From Vibrio tubiashii ATCC 19109 (GTDB lineage Bacteria; Pseudomonadota; Gammaproteobacteria; Enterobacterales; Vibrionaceae): 64,000 bases of DNA. The notes beneath the pieces are model-generated. The model was not told the origin of the DNA. It saw only the letters and a list, made by a program, of their open reading frames with translations, and did not search any database. Location: NCBI RefSeq assembly GCF_000772105.1, contig NZ_CP009354.1, positions 1,302,001-1,366,000 on the forward strand. The letters run 5' to 3'. The position numbers and the translations under genes are program-made. Shown here piece by piece: positions 28,248 through 36,831 of this stretch; position 1 is the stretch's first letter, and every line of letters begins with the position of its first letter.

Positions 28248-28694
28248 TTAGTTTTTCCAATCGTTTAGCTTGAATGTCAGCGTATGTACGTCGTTTTTCA
28301 GAACCATAGTATCTTGAGTTAGCGTCATATCACTCCAATCAGACAGAGTTTGACCAAACGCTTGTTCTACATCCATAACGTCGCCGACACACATCTTCAT
28401 GGTCATGCCCATTTTCTCGATGCGGAACTGGTTGTCTTTCAACTCAGCTTGACCAAAGAAGTTGTTACAACCAGCATTGCCGTTCGCTGTCATCTTTTCA
28501 CCAATTTCAAGGCGCGGTGGGTTTTGACGGCTATCTGCAACAACCGCTTCGCCATCGATGCTAACCAGTTCCCAGTTGTGGTGTTGTAGATCTTGAGCTG
28601 TAATTTGTTTCACATCGTCTCCATTGCTTGCGCATGCTGTTACAACAAGAGGTAGTGTAATTGCTGCAAGTAGCGTTTTTGGACTAAGCTTCAT
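28248..28694 (-). CDS. META-domain lipoprotein (HslJ-like)
   Basis: A 148-aa lipoprotein with lipobox VVTAC (Cys near residue 21). One META domain spans about residues 40-145, with HNWELVSIDGE, GNAGCNNFFGQ and KMCVGDVMDVEQAF. HslJ of E. coli is linked to heat and novobiocin resistance; that role is only a family association here. It is a single gene with its own terminator. Confidence 0.85.
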   Translation of the reverse strand: MKLSPKTLLAAITLPLVVTACASNGDDVKQITAQDLQHHNWELVSIDGEAVVADSRQNPPRLEIGEKMTANGNAGCNNFFGQAELKDNQFRIEKMGMTMKMCVGDVMDVEQAFGQTLSDWSDMTLTQDTMVLKNDVHTLTFKLNDWKN

Positions 28695-28891
28695 AATAGA
28701 TTCAACTCCGATAAATAAGTAGTTAAGTCAGCGTAGTGACTTCGATGAATGCAGTATAGTTAATTGCGAGTATGATTTGTCAATATAAGGTCATAGTTTG
28801 GTGCGAATCACACATTGAAACTTATTGATAAACATACAATTACAATTAACGTAGAGTGAAAAATGACCATCAGATAATATAGAGAAATCAT

Positions 28892-29140
28892 TTGGAGCAG
28901 CTAGAGTTTTTTACCGTCCCGAGCCCTTGTGTTGGCATTTGTACAGTAGATGAAAAAGGCTACTGTAAGGGCTGTATGCGTAAACGAGAAGAGCGTTTTA
29001 ACTGGTTAAACATGACCCCCGCTCAGCAGCTACATGTGATTAAACTTTGTCGTCAACGCTACCTGCGTAAGATACGAAAAGGGCAATCGACTTCATCCGA
29101 AGAGATCCCAACCAATACACCTCAACAAGATCTTTTTTAA
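28892..29140 (+). CDS. DUF1289 protein, first copy
   Basis: An 82-aa protein with four cysteines in the DUF1289 pattern (SPCVGICTVDEKGYCKGCMRK) followed by EERFNWLNMTPAQQ. It may bind a metal; the function is unknown. The start is a TTG at 28892; no ATG lies in frame ahead of the motif. A second DUF1289 gene follows 71 bp later. The C-terminal tail (after residue 60) is rich in Ser, Thr and Pro. Confidence 0.75.
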   Translation: MEQLEFFTVPSPCVGICTVDEKGYCKGCMRKREERFNWLNMTPAQQLHVIKLCRQRYLRKIRKGQSTSSEEIPTNTPQQDLF

Positions 29141-29211
29141 AATCAAAACTTTACATTAACTTCCGATTGGGCTACATCTTAATTATCGTGTACTGTATTT
29201 TGAGGTGTAGT

Positions 29212-29403
29212 ATGGATATACGAAATTATAGTGCGAACCCGTGTGTGGGCTTGTGCGAATCAAACATCAATGGTGTTTGTATAGGCTGTGGCCGAACGCG
29301 AGAAGAACGCTATCTTTGGTATCAAATGTCTGAAATCGAACAAAGAGAGATTCTAGACCGACTATCTAATGAACCTCTCTGCTTCAATCTGAAATCTAGC
29401 TAG
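29212..29403 (+). CDS. DUF1289 protein, second copy
   Basis: A 63-aa protein with the same four-cysteine pattern (NPCVGLCESNINGVCIGCGRT) and REERYLWYQMSEIEQREI. The ATG at 29212 has GAGGTG just upstream; a longer frame from 29167 adds a hydrophobic stretch with no ribosome site. It appears to be a paralogue of the preceding gene, without its C-terminal tail. Confidence 0.75.
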   Translation: MDIRNYSANPCVGLCESNINGVCIGCGRTREERYLWYQMSEIEQREILDRLSNEPLCFNLKSS

Positions 29404-29404
29404 A

Positions 29405-29626
29405 TTACTTCAATCCCCAACGATCATTCACCCAACCACCGGCATGCTCATCAAAATGATTACCTGAGAATCGGTGGTTTACTTCGGTACTTTTTTCATT
29501 TTGAGGCGTCTCATCAAGTAAATGCTGGATATAACTTGCCATAGGATCACCGCCTTTCAGCCGCTCTTGCCGAGTCGCTACCTCTTTAATCAATTGAAGA
29601 CGGTATGAGTTGCTAGCACGTTTCAT
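29405..29626 (-). CDS. Small hypothetical protein
   Basis: A 73-aa hydrophilic protein with no domain I recognise. The gene is credible because a strong GGAGG site sits at the right distance before its ATG and it ends 1 bp from the convergent DUF1289 gene. The sequence is rich in charged residues, with a basic N-terminal helix (SYRLQLIKEVATRQERL). Confidence 0.6.
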   Translation of the reverse strand: MKRASNSYRLQLIKEVATRQERLKGGDPMASYIQHLLDETPQNEKSTEVNHRFSGNHFDEHAGGWVNDRWGLK

Positions 29627-29845
29627 TTGGTGATCCTCCGTGGTTATGACACTAATATGAAAAGTTAGAAGCCGATGTGATAACCGTCAATATGAATTGG
29701 TTAAAATTTAACCTGTCTTTTCAGGGGTGAGTCACTTTTATAAAATGTGTCACCAACAATAATCAGCTATCGTATTGATTATCAAGGCGAGGGAAGGTGC
29801 TAGGGTTGCGCATGTGTTGAAATAAAAAATTCATGATTTATTAAA

Positions 29846-29872
29846 ACAAAAAAGCTCCAAAACTGGAGCTTT
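29846..29872 (-). terminator. Terminator of the following minus-strand gene
   Basis: The stem AAAGCTCCA/TGGAGCTTT with an AAAC loop is followed on the minus strand by a T-rich run. Confidence 0.75.
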
Positions 29873-29895
29873 TGAAATGAACTTTTGGTAAAGAA

Positions 29896-30456
29896 TCATT
29901 TTCCAAAGTTAAAAATCGGGAAGCAGGGCAAAAAGCCGTTGTCAGCGCAGTTGATGAGTCCTATTTGGACACCTTCGATTTTGGCTGTTTTGTTAAAAAC
30001 ACCGACTTGGACAGTCGACTCGTTTGACATATTTACTGCACCAACATCAACCATAGTGTCGCCTTCGGAATAGTTCACGAATGAAACGTTGGCTCCTCTG
30101 ACATCATTGGTTACGTTAACGGCTCCTAGGTTCACACCTGTAGTTAAACCTTCATTCCAGTTAAATAGGCCTAGAGAAGCGCCTGTCATCTCTTGGTTAA
30201 CTTTGGAAGCTCCCAAAAACAAGCCGAAGTTAACGCCCGTTGTGGTATTGGTTTCTGACATACCGACAATAGAAAAATCGACTCCTTTGACGGTATCGAC
30301 TTTACCGTGAAGGGCCGCCAGTCTTACTCCGGAGACCTGAGAGTTTTCAGGTGCATTAAAATCGCTAACCGATGAGAACATGACCGGAGAAGAGGCGAAT
30401 GTCACGGGAGACAACACCATTGCCGAGATAGCCACTGCATTAAGTATTTTTTTCAT
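29896..30456 (-). CDS. Exported repeat protein, VC2662-like
   Basis: A 186-aa exported protein. The signal peptide ends near TFA/S (residue 21). The body is a series of short repeats of the form G-V-[NQ]-[FLI]-G-x-[FVI]-N (GVNFGLF, GASLGLFN, GVNLGAVN, VDVGAVN, VQVGVFN, VQIGLIN), which suggests a beta-solenoid or surface repeat fold. I connect it with the VC2662 family by pattern only. The C-terminus has two cysteines. The function is unknown. Confidence 0.65.
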   Translation of the reverse strand: MKKILNAVAISAMVLSPVTFASSPVMFSSVSDFNAPENSQVSGVRLAALHGKVDTVKGVDFSIVGMSETNTTTGVNFGLFLGASKVNQEMTGASLGLFNWNEGLTTGVNLGAVNVTNDVRGANVSFVNYSEGDTMVDVGAVNMSNESTVQVGVFNKTAKIEGVQIGLINCADNGFLPCFPIFNFGK

Positions 30457-30694
30457 ATTAACTCCAAAAACAAAGTTATTTGTATGAGCGAGTATTCAGG
30501 TCTAACAACCCGAATAATTCACGTTAACTATAGTTGCTATCTGTCAAAAGAGCGTTAGTGGTTGATTACAAAGCGCGAGGAGTTTTGTGTGAGTAGATTT
30601 TAGCCAAATAGAGCGCAATTATATCGTATGCAACCTTGTGCAATAAAAAGGTCTCTGTCTATATTTAAGATCTAACGTCAGAGGCAATCTAACA

Positions 30695-31888
30695 ATGAAA
30701 AACTCGCAAATTGTCATAGTAGATGACTCACCAGCGATTCTTTTGGTGATGAAAGGCATGATGTCGGAGCTTGGGTATGAAAATGTGATCACTTGTTCTA
30801 ACCCCGCGTCGGCTCTTGCCAATATCCGACGCTCTCCTGAGAAATACTGCGCAGTATTTACTGATCTGAATATGCCAGATATAGATGGGATGACCCTACT
30901 AAAAGAACTCGGAGAAATGAATTATCGAGGTGGGGTTTGTATCATCTCGGAAATGGAAAATCGAGTAATAGAGCTTGCTGCCCACATTGCTCGTAAACAC
31001 AAGGTCAATTTGGTTGGTAATATAGCTAAACCAGTCTATCTCAACGAACTTCAACGGATGCTCAACAAACTTCAGCAGCTTTCATTGCGAGAGTCGAAGC
31101 ATTATGAACCATTGTCTGCAAGTACATTGAGTGACTATATCAAGCAAGACTTAATCGAACCTTATTATCAGCCCAAAGTGAACTTAGATAGCAAAAACGT
31201 TGAAGGTATTGAGGTGTTGGCTCGTATAGTAAAATCTGGGCAGACCAACGCGATAGCGCCAGGGCAGTTCATTCCGACTGCGATTGAGCATGGGTTGCTA
31301 AACGAGCTTACTCAGCAGCTGTTAGGCAAAGTACTTGCTGATTTTCCAAAATTGGTTAAAGAGTTTGGTGAAGGGGTGAAAATTAGCCTTAATCTATCAC
31401 CTTCGCAGTTAACCACTGACGGTTATACGCGGGATTTTATCGAGACGATTGATACGCAGCATGTGGATAAAAACAACATTACTTTGGAGATAACCGAGGA
31501 GTTCGCGCTAGAAGATACTGAACAGTTGGAGACTATAAACCGTCTAAGGATGCGTGGTTTTGGATTATCGCTTGACGACTTTGGCACCGGGTTCACTAAC
31601 CTCAACCAACTTCGTACCCTGCCGTTTACAGAAGTGAAAATCGATCGCACATTGATCAATGATATCCATCAAGATCAGTTTAACCAAGTTGTGGTCGATA
31701 CCTTGGTAAACATTGCAGGGAAAATTGACGCCTCTCTGATTGCTGAAGGGTTGGAGGAGTATGAAGATCTTGAGTACTTGAGCAAAACCTATAAAGATAT
31801 GAACGTGCAAGGTTATCTGATTTGTAAGCCGAAACCACTTGATAGTTTATTGTACTGGCACCACAGTTGGCTATACAACGTGCAATAA
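30695..31888 (+). CDS. Response regulator with EAL phosphodiesterase domain
   Basis: An N-terminal receiver domain (residues about 5-125) has acidic DDS, phospho-acceptor Asp in VFTDLNMPD and K in NIAKPVY. A C-terminal EAL domain (about 150-390) has EVLAR in place of EALVR, LNLSPSQL, LEITEE, DDFGTG, EVKIDR, EGLEE and VQGYL, so the residues needed to hydrolyse c-di-GMP to pGpG are present. It is a stand-alone two-domain regulator; no partner kinase is adjacent. It resembles VieA without a DNA-binding tail. Confidence 0.92.
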   Translation: MKNSQIVIVDDSPAILLVMKGMMSELGYENVITCSNPASALANIRRSPEKYCAVFTDLNMPDIDGMTLLKELGEMNYRGGVCIISEMENRVIELAAHIARKHKVNLVGNIAKPVYLNELQRMLNKLQQLSLRESKHYEPLSASTLSDYIKQDLIEPYYQPKVNLDSKNVEGIEVLARIVKSGQTNAIAPGQFIPTAIEHGLLNELTQQLLGKVLADFPKLVKEFGEGVKISLNLSPSQLTTDGYTRDFIETIDTQHVDKNNITLEITEEFALEDTEQLETINRLRMRGFGLSLDDFGTGFTNLNQLRTLPFTEVKIDRTLINDIHQDQFNQVVVDTLVNIAGKIDASLIAEGLEEYEDLEYLSKTYKDMNVQGYLICKPKPLDSLLYWHHSWLYNVQ

Positions 31889-31910
31889 AAAGCCTCGAAT
31901 TTCGAGGCTC
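31887..31910 (-). terminator. Terminator of aspS
   Basis: The stem AGCCTCG/CGAGGCT with AATT loop is followed on the minus strand by TTTTTATT. It lies 7 bp past the aspS stop and directly after the EAL gene stop. Confidence 0.75.
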
Positions 31911-31916
31911 TTACAC

Positions 31917-32324
31917 TTATTTGGTTAAACTATTGCAGCGTTGCTGAGTCACAAACTCGTCAGCCATTAATTGTCCGCGGCTATTTCGCATCTTAATTCT
32001 ATAGCTGATGCCGACTTCAAGATTATTCATGGTGTCAGGCGTAGTACAGTAAGTTCGAATACTTTGATTCAAGACTTGCGCAGCCGGCTTCGCCCCTTTC
32101 GCATCATCGTTGTAAACCATCATAATCTCAATGGTGCTTCCTTTTGCACTCGCACGCATGATGGACAGAGGGCCTGATTCTAGAGGAAGCTCAGTAGCCA
32201 GTAGGTTTGCTCGGCTTTGCGCTAATAATTCTAGCTGTTTTTGTTTTTCTGACGAGGCAGACGAACAGCCAGCAACGAGCATCACCAGTGCGATGATAGA
32301 AAAAGACTTGAGTGAATTAAGCAT
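31917..32324 (-). CDS. aspS: Type II secretion pilotin, GspS-beta/AspS family
   Basis: A 135-aa outer-membrane lipoprotein (lipobox MLVAGC, Cys near residue 20). AspS-type pilotins carry the T2SS secretin to the outer membrane in vibrios. Two cysteines (RTYCTTPD and TQQRCN) can form the family disulphide, and the mature part has the stretch ESGPLSIMRASAKG. It starts 2 bp after yciI. The assignment is from recalled family features; the T2SS genes are elsewhere. It is functionally linked to the secreted lipase at 3 kb. Confidence 0.75.
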   Translation of the reverse strand: MLNSLKSFSIIALVMLVAGCSSASSEKQKQLELLAQSRANLLATELPLESGPLSIMRASAKGSTIEIMMVYNDDAKGAKPAAQVLNQSIRTYCTTPDTMNNLEVGISYRIKMRNSRGQLMADEFVTQQRCNSLTK

Positions 32325-32326
32325 CG

Positions 32327-32623
32327 TTAAAACACTTTTTTAAATGGCTTAACGATAACTTTCTCGTAAACACCCGCTTCAATATAGGGATCAGCGTCAG
32401 CCCATTCTTGAGCTTGTTGCAACGAGTCAAACTCAGCAATAACAGTGGAACCAGTAAAGCCAGCTTCTCCTGGGTTATCAGAGTCAATGGCAGGCATTGG
32501 TCCTGCTGTGAGCAAACGGCCTTCATCTTGCAGTGCTTGTAAACGCTCTAGGTGAGCAGGACGCACACTAAGGCGCTTTTCCAAAGAGTTCTCTACATCT
32601 TGTGAGAAGATGACATACCACAT
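32327..32623 (-). CDS. yciI: YciI family protein
   Basis: A 98-aa protein very close to E. coli YciI by eye ([45 protein letters not shown]), same length. It is a small dimeric ferredoxin-like fold with a conserved His-Asp pair; the reaction is unknown. It lies downstream of yciA as in enterobacteria and is directly coupled to aspS. Confidence 0.93.
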   Translation of the reverse strand: MWYVIFSQDVENSLEKRLSVRPAHLERLQALQDEGRLLTAGPMPAIDSDNPGEAGFTGSTVIAEFDSLQQAQEWADADPYIEAGVYEKVIVKPFKKVF

Positions 32624-32720
32624 GATCTGATATCCTTATATGAATAGAGTAAATTCAGACGTTTACTCTACCTTAAATGGCGCAATTTAAAAGGGTTGCG
32701 GCGAGATAATTTACTGCCAA

Positions 32721-33119
32721 TTAAGACTGTTCAATTGGACGTGGTTTGCCTTCAGCATCAATAGCGACGTAATTGAATGTTGCGTCACACACCATAAAGC
32801 GATCTTCTAAGCCATGTTCTTTGACAGGCTTGACCCAGACTTCTAGATCAATGCTCATTGAAGTGCGACCTATTTTGGTACACTCACCGTAACAGCAGAC
32901 CACATCGCCTACACGAACCGGTTTTTTAAACGTAATACTTGATACCGAAACAGTAACGATTCGACCAGATGAGATTTCTTTGGCGAGGATACCGCCTGCA
33001 AGGTCAAGTTGTGACATGATCCAACCACCAAAAATATCGCCATTGGCGTTAGTATCTGCTGGCATAGCAAGGGTTCTAAGAAGTAATTGCCCTTTGGGTG
33101 CAGTGTTTTCTGTGCTCAT
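32721..33119 (-). CDS. yciA: Acyl-CoA thioesterase YciA
   Basis: A hot-dog-fold thioesterase that hydrolyses a broad range of acyl-CoAs. The motif NANGDIFGGWIMSQLDLAGG contains the catalytic Asp. There are 132 aa from the ATG at 33119; the in-frame start at 33152 lies in the hairpin ahead of the gene. It belongs to the yciB-yciA-yciI group. Confidence 0.92.
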   Translation of the reverse strand: MSTENTAPKGQLLLRTLAMPADTNANGDIFGGWIMSQLDLAGGILAKEISSGRIVTVSVSSITFKKPVRVGDVVCCYGECTKIGRTSMSIDLEVWVKPVKEHGLEDRFMVCDATFNYVAIDAEGKPRPIEQS

Positions 33120-33142
33120 TGTGACATCCAATACAAACGAAA

Positions 33143-33163
33143 CAGCGACCAAGTTGGTCGCTG
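33143..33163 (-). terminator. Hairpin between yciB and yciA
   Basis: Arms CAGCGACCAA and TTGGTCGCTG flank one base. On the minus strand a weak T-rich stretch (TTTCGTTTG) follows. It may be a partial terminator or an mRNA-stabilising hairpin. Confidence 0.45.
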
Positions 33164-33193
33164 CAAAAATTGGATTGTAACAAAACTATCAAC

Positions 33194-33745
33194 TTATCCG
33201 CCAGAGTTAGCGTTCTGTTCGTCTTTTGGCATGTGTTTGTAGATGTAGATTCCGGTCAGCAATGTGAAACCAAATGTCGCCGCTAGTAGACCAAAGACTT
33301 TGAAGTTAACCCAGACATCGAGCGGAAGGTTAAAAGCAACGTAGACGTTTATGCCTGCACATAGTGAAAAGAAAGCTACCCACGCCCATGTGACTTTTGC
33401 CCAAACCGAATCAGGAAGTGTGATCTCTTTTCCGAGCATGCTTTTTATCGCCGATTTTCCAATTGCATGGCTCACTGCCAATCCAATCGCGAAAATCAGA
33501 TAAACTATGGTGACTTTCCACTTAATAAAGTTGTCATCGTGGAGAAAAATAGTCATACCGCCAAATACGGCAACCATCAAAAAGGTGATGACTTGCATCT
33601 TTTCAACTTTCTTATAGATCAAATAAGTCACGATAATTTGAATGGCCGTTGCGACAATCAGAGCGCCTGTCGCAACGTAGATATCCTGCAATTTGTATAA
33701 AGCGAAGAAAATAATTAATGGGATAAAATCGAGCAGTTGTTTCAT
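33194..33745 (-). CDS. yciB: Inner-membrane septation protein YciB/IspZ
   Basis: An intracellular septation protein A family member, 183 aa, with about five membrane helices and the typical start [18 protein letters not shown]. The ATG at 33745 gives this start; a longer frame to 33841 adds an unrelated basic stretch. The role in cell-envelope integrity is known from E. coli. Confidence 0.93.
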   Translation of the reverse strand: MKQLLDFIPLIIFFALYKLQDIYVATGALIVATAIQIIVTYLIYKKVEKMQVITFLMVAVFGGMTIFLHDDNFIKWKVTIVYLIFAIGLAVSHAIGKSAIKSMLGKEITLPDSVWAKVTWAWVAFFSLCAGINVYVAFNLPLDVWVNFKVFGLLAATFGFTLLTGIYIYKHMPKDEQNANSGG

Positions 33746-33850
33746 TGAAGTATTCTGAGTCAGTCTAATTCGCTTCAGTCTAACCAAAACAAGGCTAATC
33801 ACAAAGCGGTTCGTCACTATAGGAGCAGTGTCTCCCTGCAAAGAGAGGTC

Positions 33851-34078
33851 CTAGCGCTGTAGCTGGCGTTTATAGTCTTCCAAATAACCTTCGCTGCGCA
33901 AACTATCAACGGCAAACTGGAGCTCTTCATCGCTCATTGAGAAGCAACTTGATTTGCCAGTCATTCCATTCAAATATTCGTGATATTCCATCTCAGTGAA
34001 GTGACCAATACGATCAACGAGCAGACTCTTAATGCCTTGATGAATAAGTCGATAATATGTGTGACGTTGAACTTCCAT
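33851..34078 (-). CDS. Small protein with GemA/DUF1018-like pattern
   Basis: A 75-aa protein with AGGGGAA just upstream of the ATG, so it is probably translated. The order YYRLIHQGIKSLL, YHEYLNGMTGKSS, SMSDEELQFAVDSLRSEGY recalls the first part of the phage Mu GemA/gp16 (DUF1018) family, which reads roughly Y..L...K..L, Y..LL...TGK.S, M...EL..V...L...G. No other phage genes are near, so it may be a domesticated fragment. The relationship is a pattern impression only. Confidence 0.5.
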   Translation of the reverse strand: MEVQRHTYYRLIHQGIKSLLVDRIGHFTEMEYHEYLNGMTGKSSCFSMSDEELQFAVDSLRSEGYLEDYKRQLQR

Positions 34079-34334
34079 AACGTTCCCCTTACATCTAGCA
34101 AAGCGTGGTAATGTCGCTTTTCTGTTACCATGCGGGAATCAAGCATATTCGGTGCCACTGACAACGGAATACTGGGTATGGCTTTATAGGTTATTCAAAA
34201 CACGCAGTATTTTTCGTATTGAGAACAGAATTGAGCGCCTACGGTTACACTCAATAATCAATCTGCGAGTCAATTTGGGAAAAAGGTTGCCAATCTATTG
34301 ACTGGCTTTGGTTCTATTAGAGTGACAAACACCA

Positions 34335-36452
34335 TCAGTTCAGAGCTGCGCTCACGGGGCTGACTAATAGATTCCCCTGCTTAGGTTTGAGTATTAATAG
34401 GTCGTTAAGTGATGGGCTAGCAGCAGGAAAAGTCAGTTTGAACTCCGTATACCTATCTAACTCTGAATGGCAACTGATAGATCCACCAAAAGAAGTCATT
34501 ACACGTTGGCAATAGCCTAACCCCAAGCCACTACCTCCGCTCTTGTTATAACTGAAAAAGTCATCAAATATTTGGGCTATCAAGTGATCTGGTATGCCTG
34601 GACCGGTATCACGAAAAAGTAAGTAGTTCTCGTGGTGACCTTTTTTTAGTTGAATTGAAATTCTGCTTTTAGGGTACGAATCGAAATAGTAAGTCGCGTT
34701 TCGCACGAGATTAAACAGTACGAAACTAAACAAAGTATCATTAATCTCTACCACGAAATCATGTTGGAAATCCAGATGGACCCTGTAGCGCATAGTTTCA
34801 TTCTCAAAACCGTATTGATCAATCGCGGAACAAACTACAGAGGAAACGAGTGATGGAACAACGGGTGCTTGATCGAGTGAAGCTTGGCCCAATTCTCGCG
34901 TTATGATATCAATTAATTGATGACTTCGAGCGATGGCTTTAGTCCCTTTATTGACATGGTACTTTAGCTGCTCGGTCGAGTTAGGTTGTTTAATAGCTTG
35001 CTCAATGAGTTCAAATTCAAGTTGCAGTTGGGCAAAAGGGTTACGCATCTCATGTGCTATCGAACTTGCTAAAGCTTGTGACTGCCGGACTTCACGTTCA
35101 TAGTTTAAATGTACCTGAACCTTGCTTAGTACTTTTTCAAGTGCCGAGAGCTCTTCATATGAAAAATGAACCCCCTCAGATTTCGAGCTTGAAACCAAAA
35201 TGTGCGATAGCTTATTTTTACTTTCGAAGAGCGGTACGACCAAGGCTGATTCGAATTTACTCATATTGCTGTGAACAAGGCTAAGCGTTTTATCATTTGA
35301 GTTGAGTAATTCTTCTTCCACCTCTTCAATGACCAATGAGGTTCCATGACTCTCAAAGTAGTTTCGATACAAATTCACATCATGATAGTCGTCTAACAAG
35401 CGAAGTTTATCTTTTGGTACGCCCAAGTAGTCAGCCAAGCTTTCCATGGCGCGCGTCGGGGAAGATTGAAACTCATCTTCTAGCCGAGATATTTTTTCTA
35501 CGGGATGGATAGGGTCTCGATACATAATCATACTGACTGTTTTTTGGACAAACCGATAAAGTGTTTGCCAAGTCATTCCTATGAGTAGAACTAGGAATAA
35601 AGCATCGGTAACTCCTAGCTGAGTAATAGGAACGAAAGACGCGACAGTTGTGGCATATATTAACGCGGTGGAGGCGATACTAACGAAGATAAAACAGATG
35701 TATTTCGGACTGAAAAAGCGCGATGTAAGCAGGGCGTATCCCATGAACAGCATTTCACTTAGGGATAATGCCGGGGGAAGCCAAGTAAGTGAGAAATTGT
35801 CAAAAAAGAAAGTCATGCCAACCTGAATAACCGCGGTGGAGGACATGAATATAGTGATACCCATGATCATGTAATTGGTTCGCGTTTTTCGTATTCGGTT
35901 GCGACTCTTTTTTAGCGAAAGAAGATTAAAGAAAGTTAACAGCACTAAGATGATGAAGCCTAGAAAGAAATACTTAGTGTAAGGACCAAACTTCAACTGG
36001 AAATTACTGGGGCCAATAATGTCGATGCCTAGAATAGTGCCTCCGGGCATGAGGTTGCTGATAACACCAAATAAGGTAATGTTAGCAACTAGGATATCTT
36101 GCCATAGCGCGACGCTTTTATTGGTGTAGTGCTTGTGCAGTTTTGATATAAAACAGTAGGCTGAGACAAAAGCGAGTAGCGTTGCTAAATTGGCAACAAT
36201 TGCAATGTTAATCGCGACACTATCTCCAAACCTTACAAGCAGATCCGTATGGAAATAGCTGTTACTTAGCGTCCAGAAGAAAACCCCCACGGTATAGCAA
36301 ATATAATAGGTGTACTGCTTTAAACTGAGAGTTCCATGACGTTTTGCCAGAGCAGTACAAAAATAACCTGCCCAAACGAGAACAAGTAAAGAGATCGAGA
36401 GTAATACGACCGCTTTGGGATACATCATTTGATGCAATAGATAACTGAACAT
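34335..36452 (-). CDS. LuxN-like membrane histidine kinase lacking the receiver domain
   Basis: A 705-aa paralogue of the adjacent LuxN. The N-terminal sensor has about nine membrane helices (residues 1-285) with the LuxN stretch STAVIQVGMTFFFDNFSLTW. The kinase domain has the phospho-accepting H467 in SIAHEMRNP, the N-box NLVRNATYYF, the G1 box RDTGPGI and the G2 box GGSGLGLGYC, so it should be an active ATP-binding kinase. Over residues 1-68, 43 positions are identical to LuxN by hand count, and the His has the same residue number in both. It stops about 30 residues after the ATPase domain; the receiver is absent. The start ATG has a weak GCGGA ribosome site. A 379-bp gap separates it from luxN, so it probably has its own promoter. 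Confidence 0.9.
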   Translation of the reverse strand: MFSYLLHQMMYPKAVVLLSISLLVLVWAGYFCTALAKRHGTLSLKQYTYYICYTVGVFFWTLSNSYFHTDLLVRFGDSVAINIAIVANLATLLAFVSAYCFISKLHKHYTNKSVALWQDILVANITLFGVISNLMPGGTILGIDIIGPSNFQLKFGPYTKYFFLGFIILVLLTFFNLLSLKKSRNRIRKTRTNYMIMGITIFMSSTAVIQVGMTFFFDNFSLTWLPPALSLSEMLFMGYALLTSRFFSPKYICFIFVSIASTALIYATTVASFVPITQLGVTDALFLVLLIGMTWQTLYRFVQKTVSMIMYRDPIHPVEKISRLEDEFQSSPTRAMESLADYLGVPKDKLRLLDDYHDVNLYRNYFESHGTSLVIEEVEEELLNSNDKTLSLVHSNMSKFESALVVPLFESKNKLSHILVSSSKSEGVHFSYEELSALEKVLSKVQVHLNYEREVRQSQALASSIAHEMRNPFAQLQLEFELIEQAIKQPNSTEQLKYHVNKGTKAIARSHQLIDIITRELGQASLDQAPVVPSLVSSVVCSAIDQYGFENETMRYRVHLDFQHDFVVEINDTLFSFVLFNLVRNATYYFDSYPKSRISIQLKKGHHENYLLFRDTGPGIPDHLIAQIFDDFFSYNKSGGSGLGLGYCQRVMTSFGGSISCHSELDRYTEFKLTFPAASPSLNDLLILKPKQGNLLVSPVSAALN

Positions 36453-36831
36453 ATTGTTCCGCTTTACCAGTATTTGACGTTGTTAAAACTGATCCGATAT
36501 TTTTTGTTTGTATGATGGGGCCTAGTGAGAGTACTACTGGGAAGTCTAAGATTTATCGTTTTATGGAGGACTCACAGCAACTCACGGCCAAAGTTGGATC
36601 AGAGTTTGGAGATCCTGTTTACCTTAAGTAGAATTTTGTGCAATTTATTTCTTATGATCACCTGAGGGATATCCCACTTTTTCGGAACGAATTGTCTGTT
36701 CTATGATGGAAGGCAAAATATTGGCCGTACTTATTGATATATTTGGTGGGGAACCAAAAAAAGTATATTATTTCATATGGTTATAAGGCTAGGGCGGTGA
36801 GTGGAACCGCCCTAACTTAATGAGATGCGAT
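36453..36831. other. Spacer between luxN and its paralogue
   Basis: A 379-bp stretch that should hold the promoter of the receiver-less kinase. It contains a hairpin just after luxN and, on the plus strand, a 39-codon open frame (36512-36631) with no ribosome site, which I do not call a gene. No insertion sequence ends were seen. Confidence 0.6.
36790..36814 (-). terminator. Hairpin after luxN, possible terminator
   Basis: The stem TAGGGCGGT/ACCGCCCTA with a seven-base loop lies 18 bp past the luxN stop. The minus strand lacks a proper T run after it, so termination may be partial. Confidence 0.5.

Noticed and set aside
36512..36631. 39-codon plus-strand frame between the two luxN-type genes
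   Set aside because: It has no ribosome site or recognised similarity; kept only as a note in the spacer.
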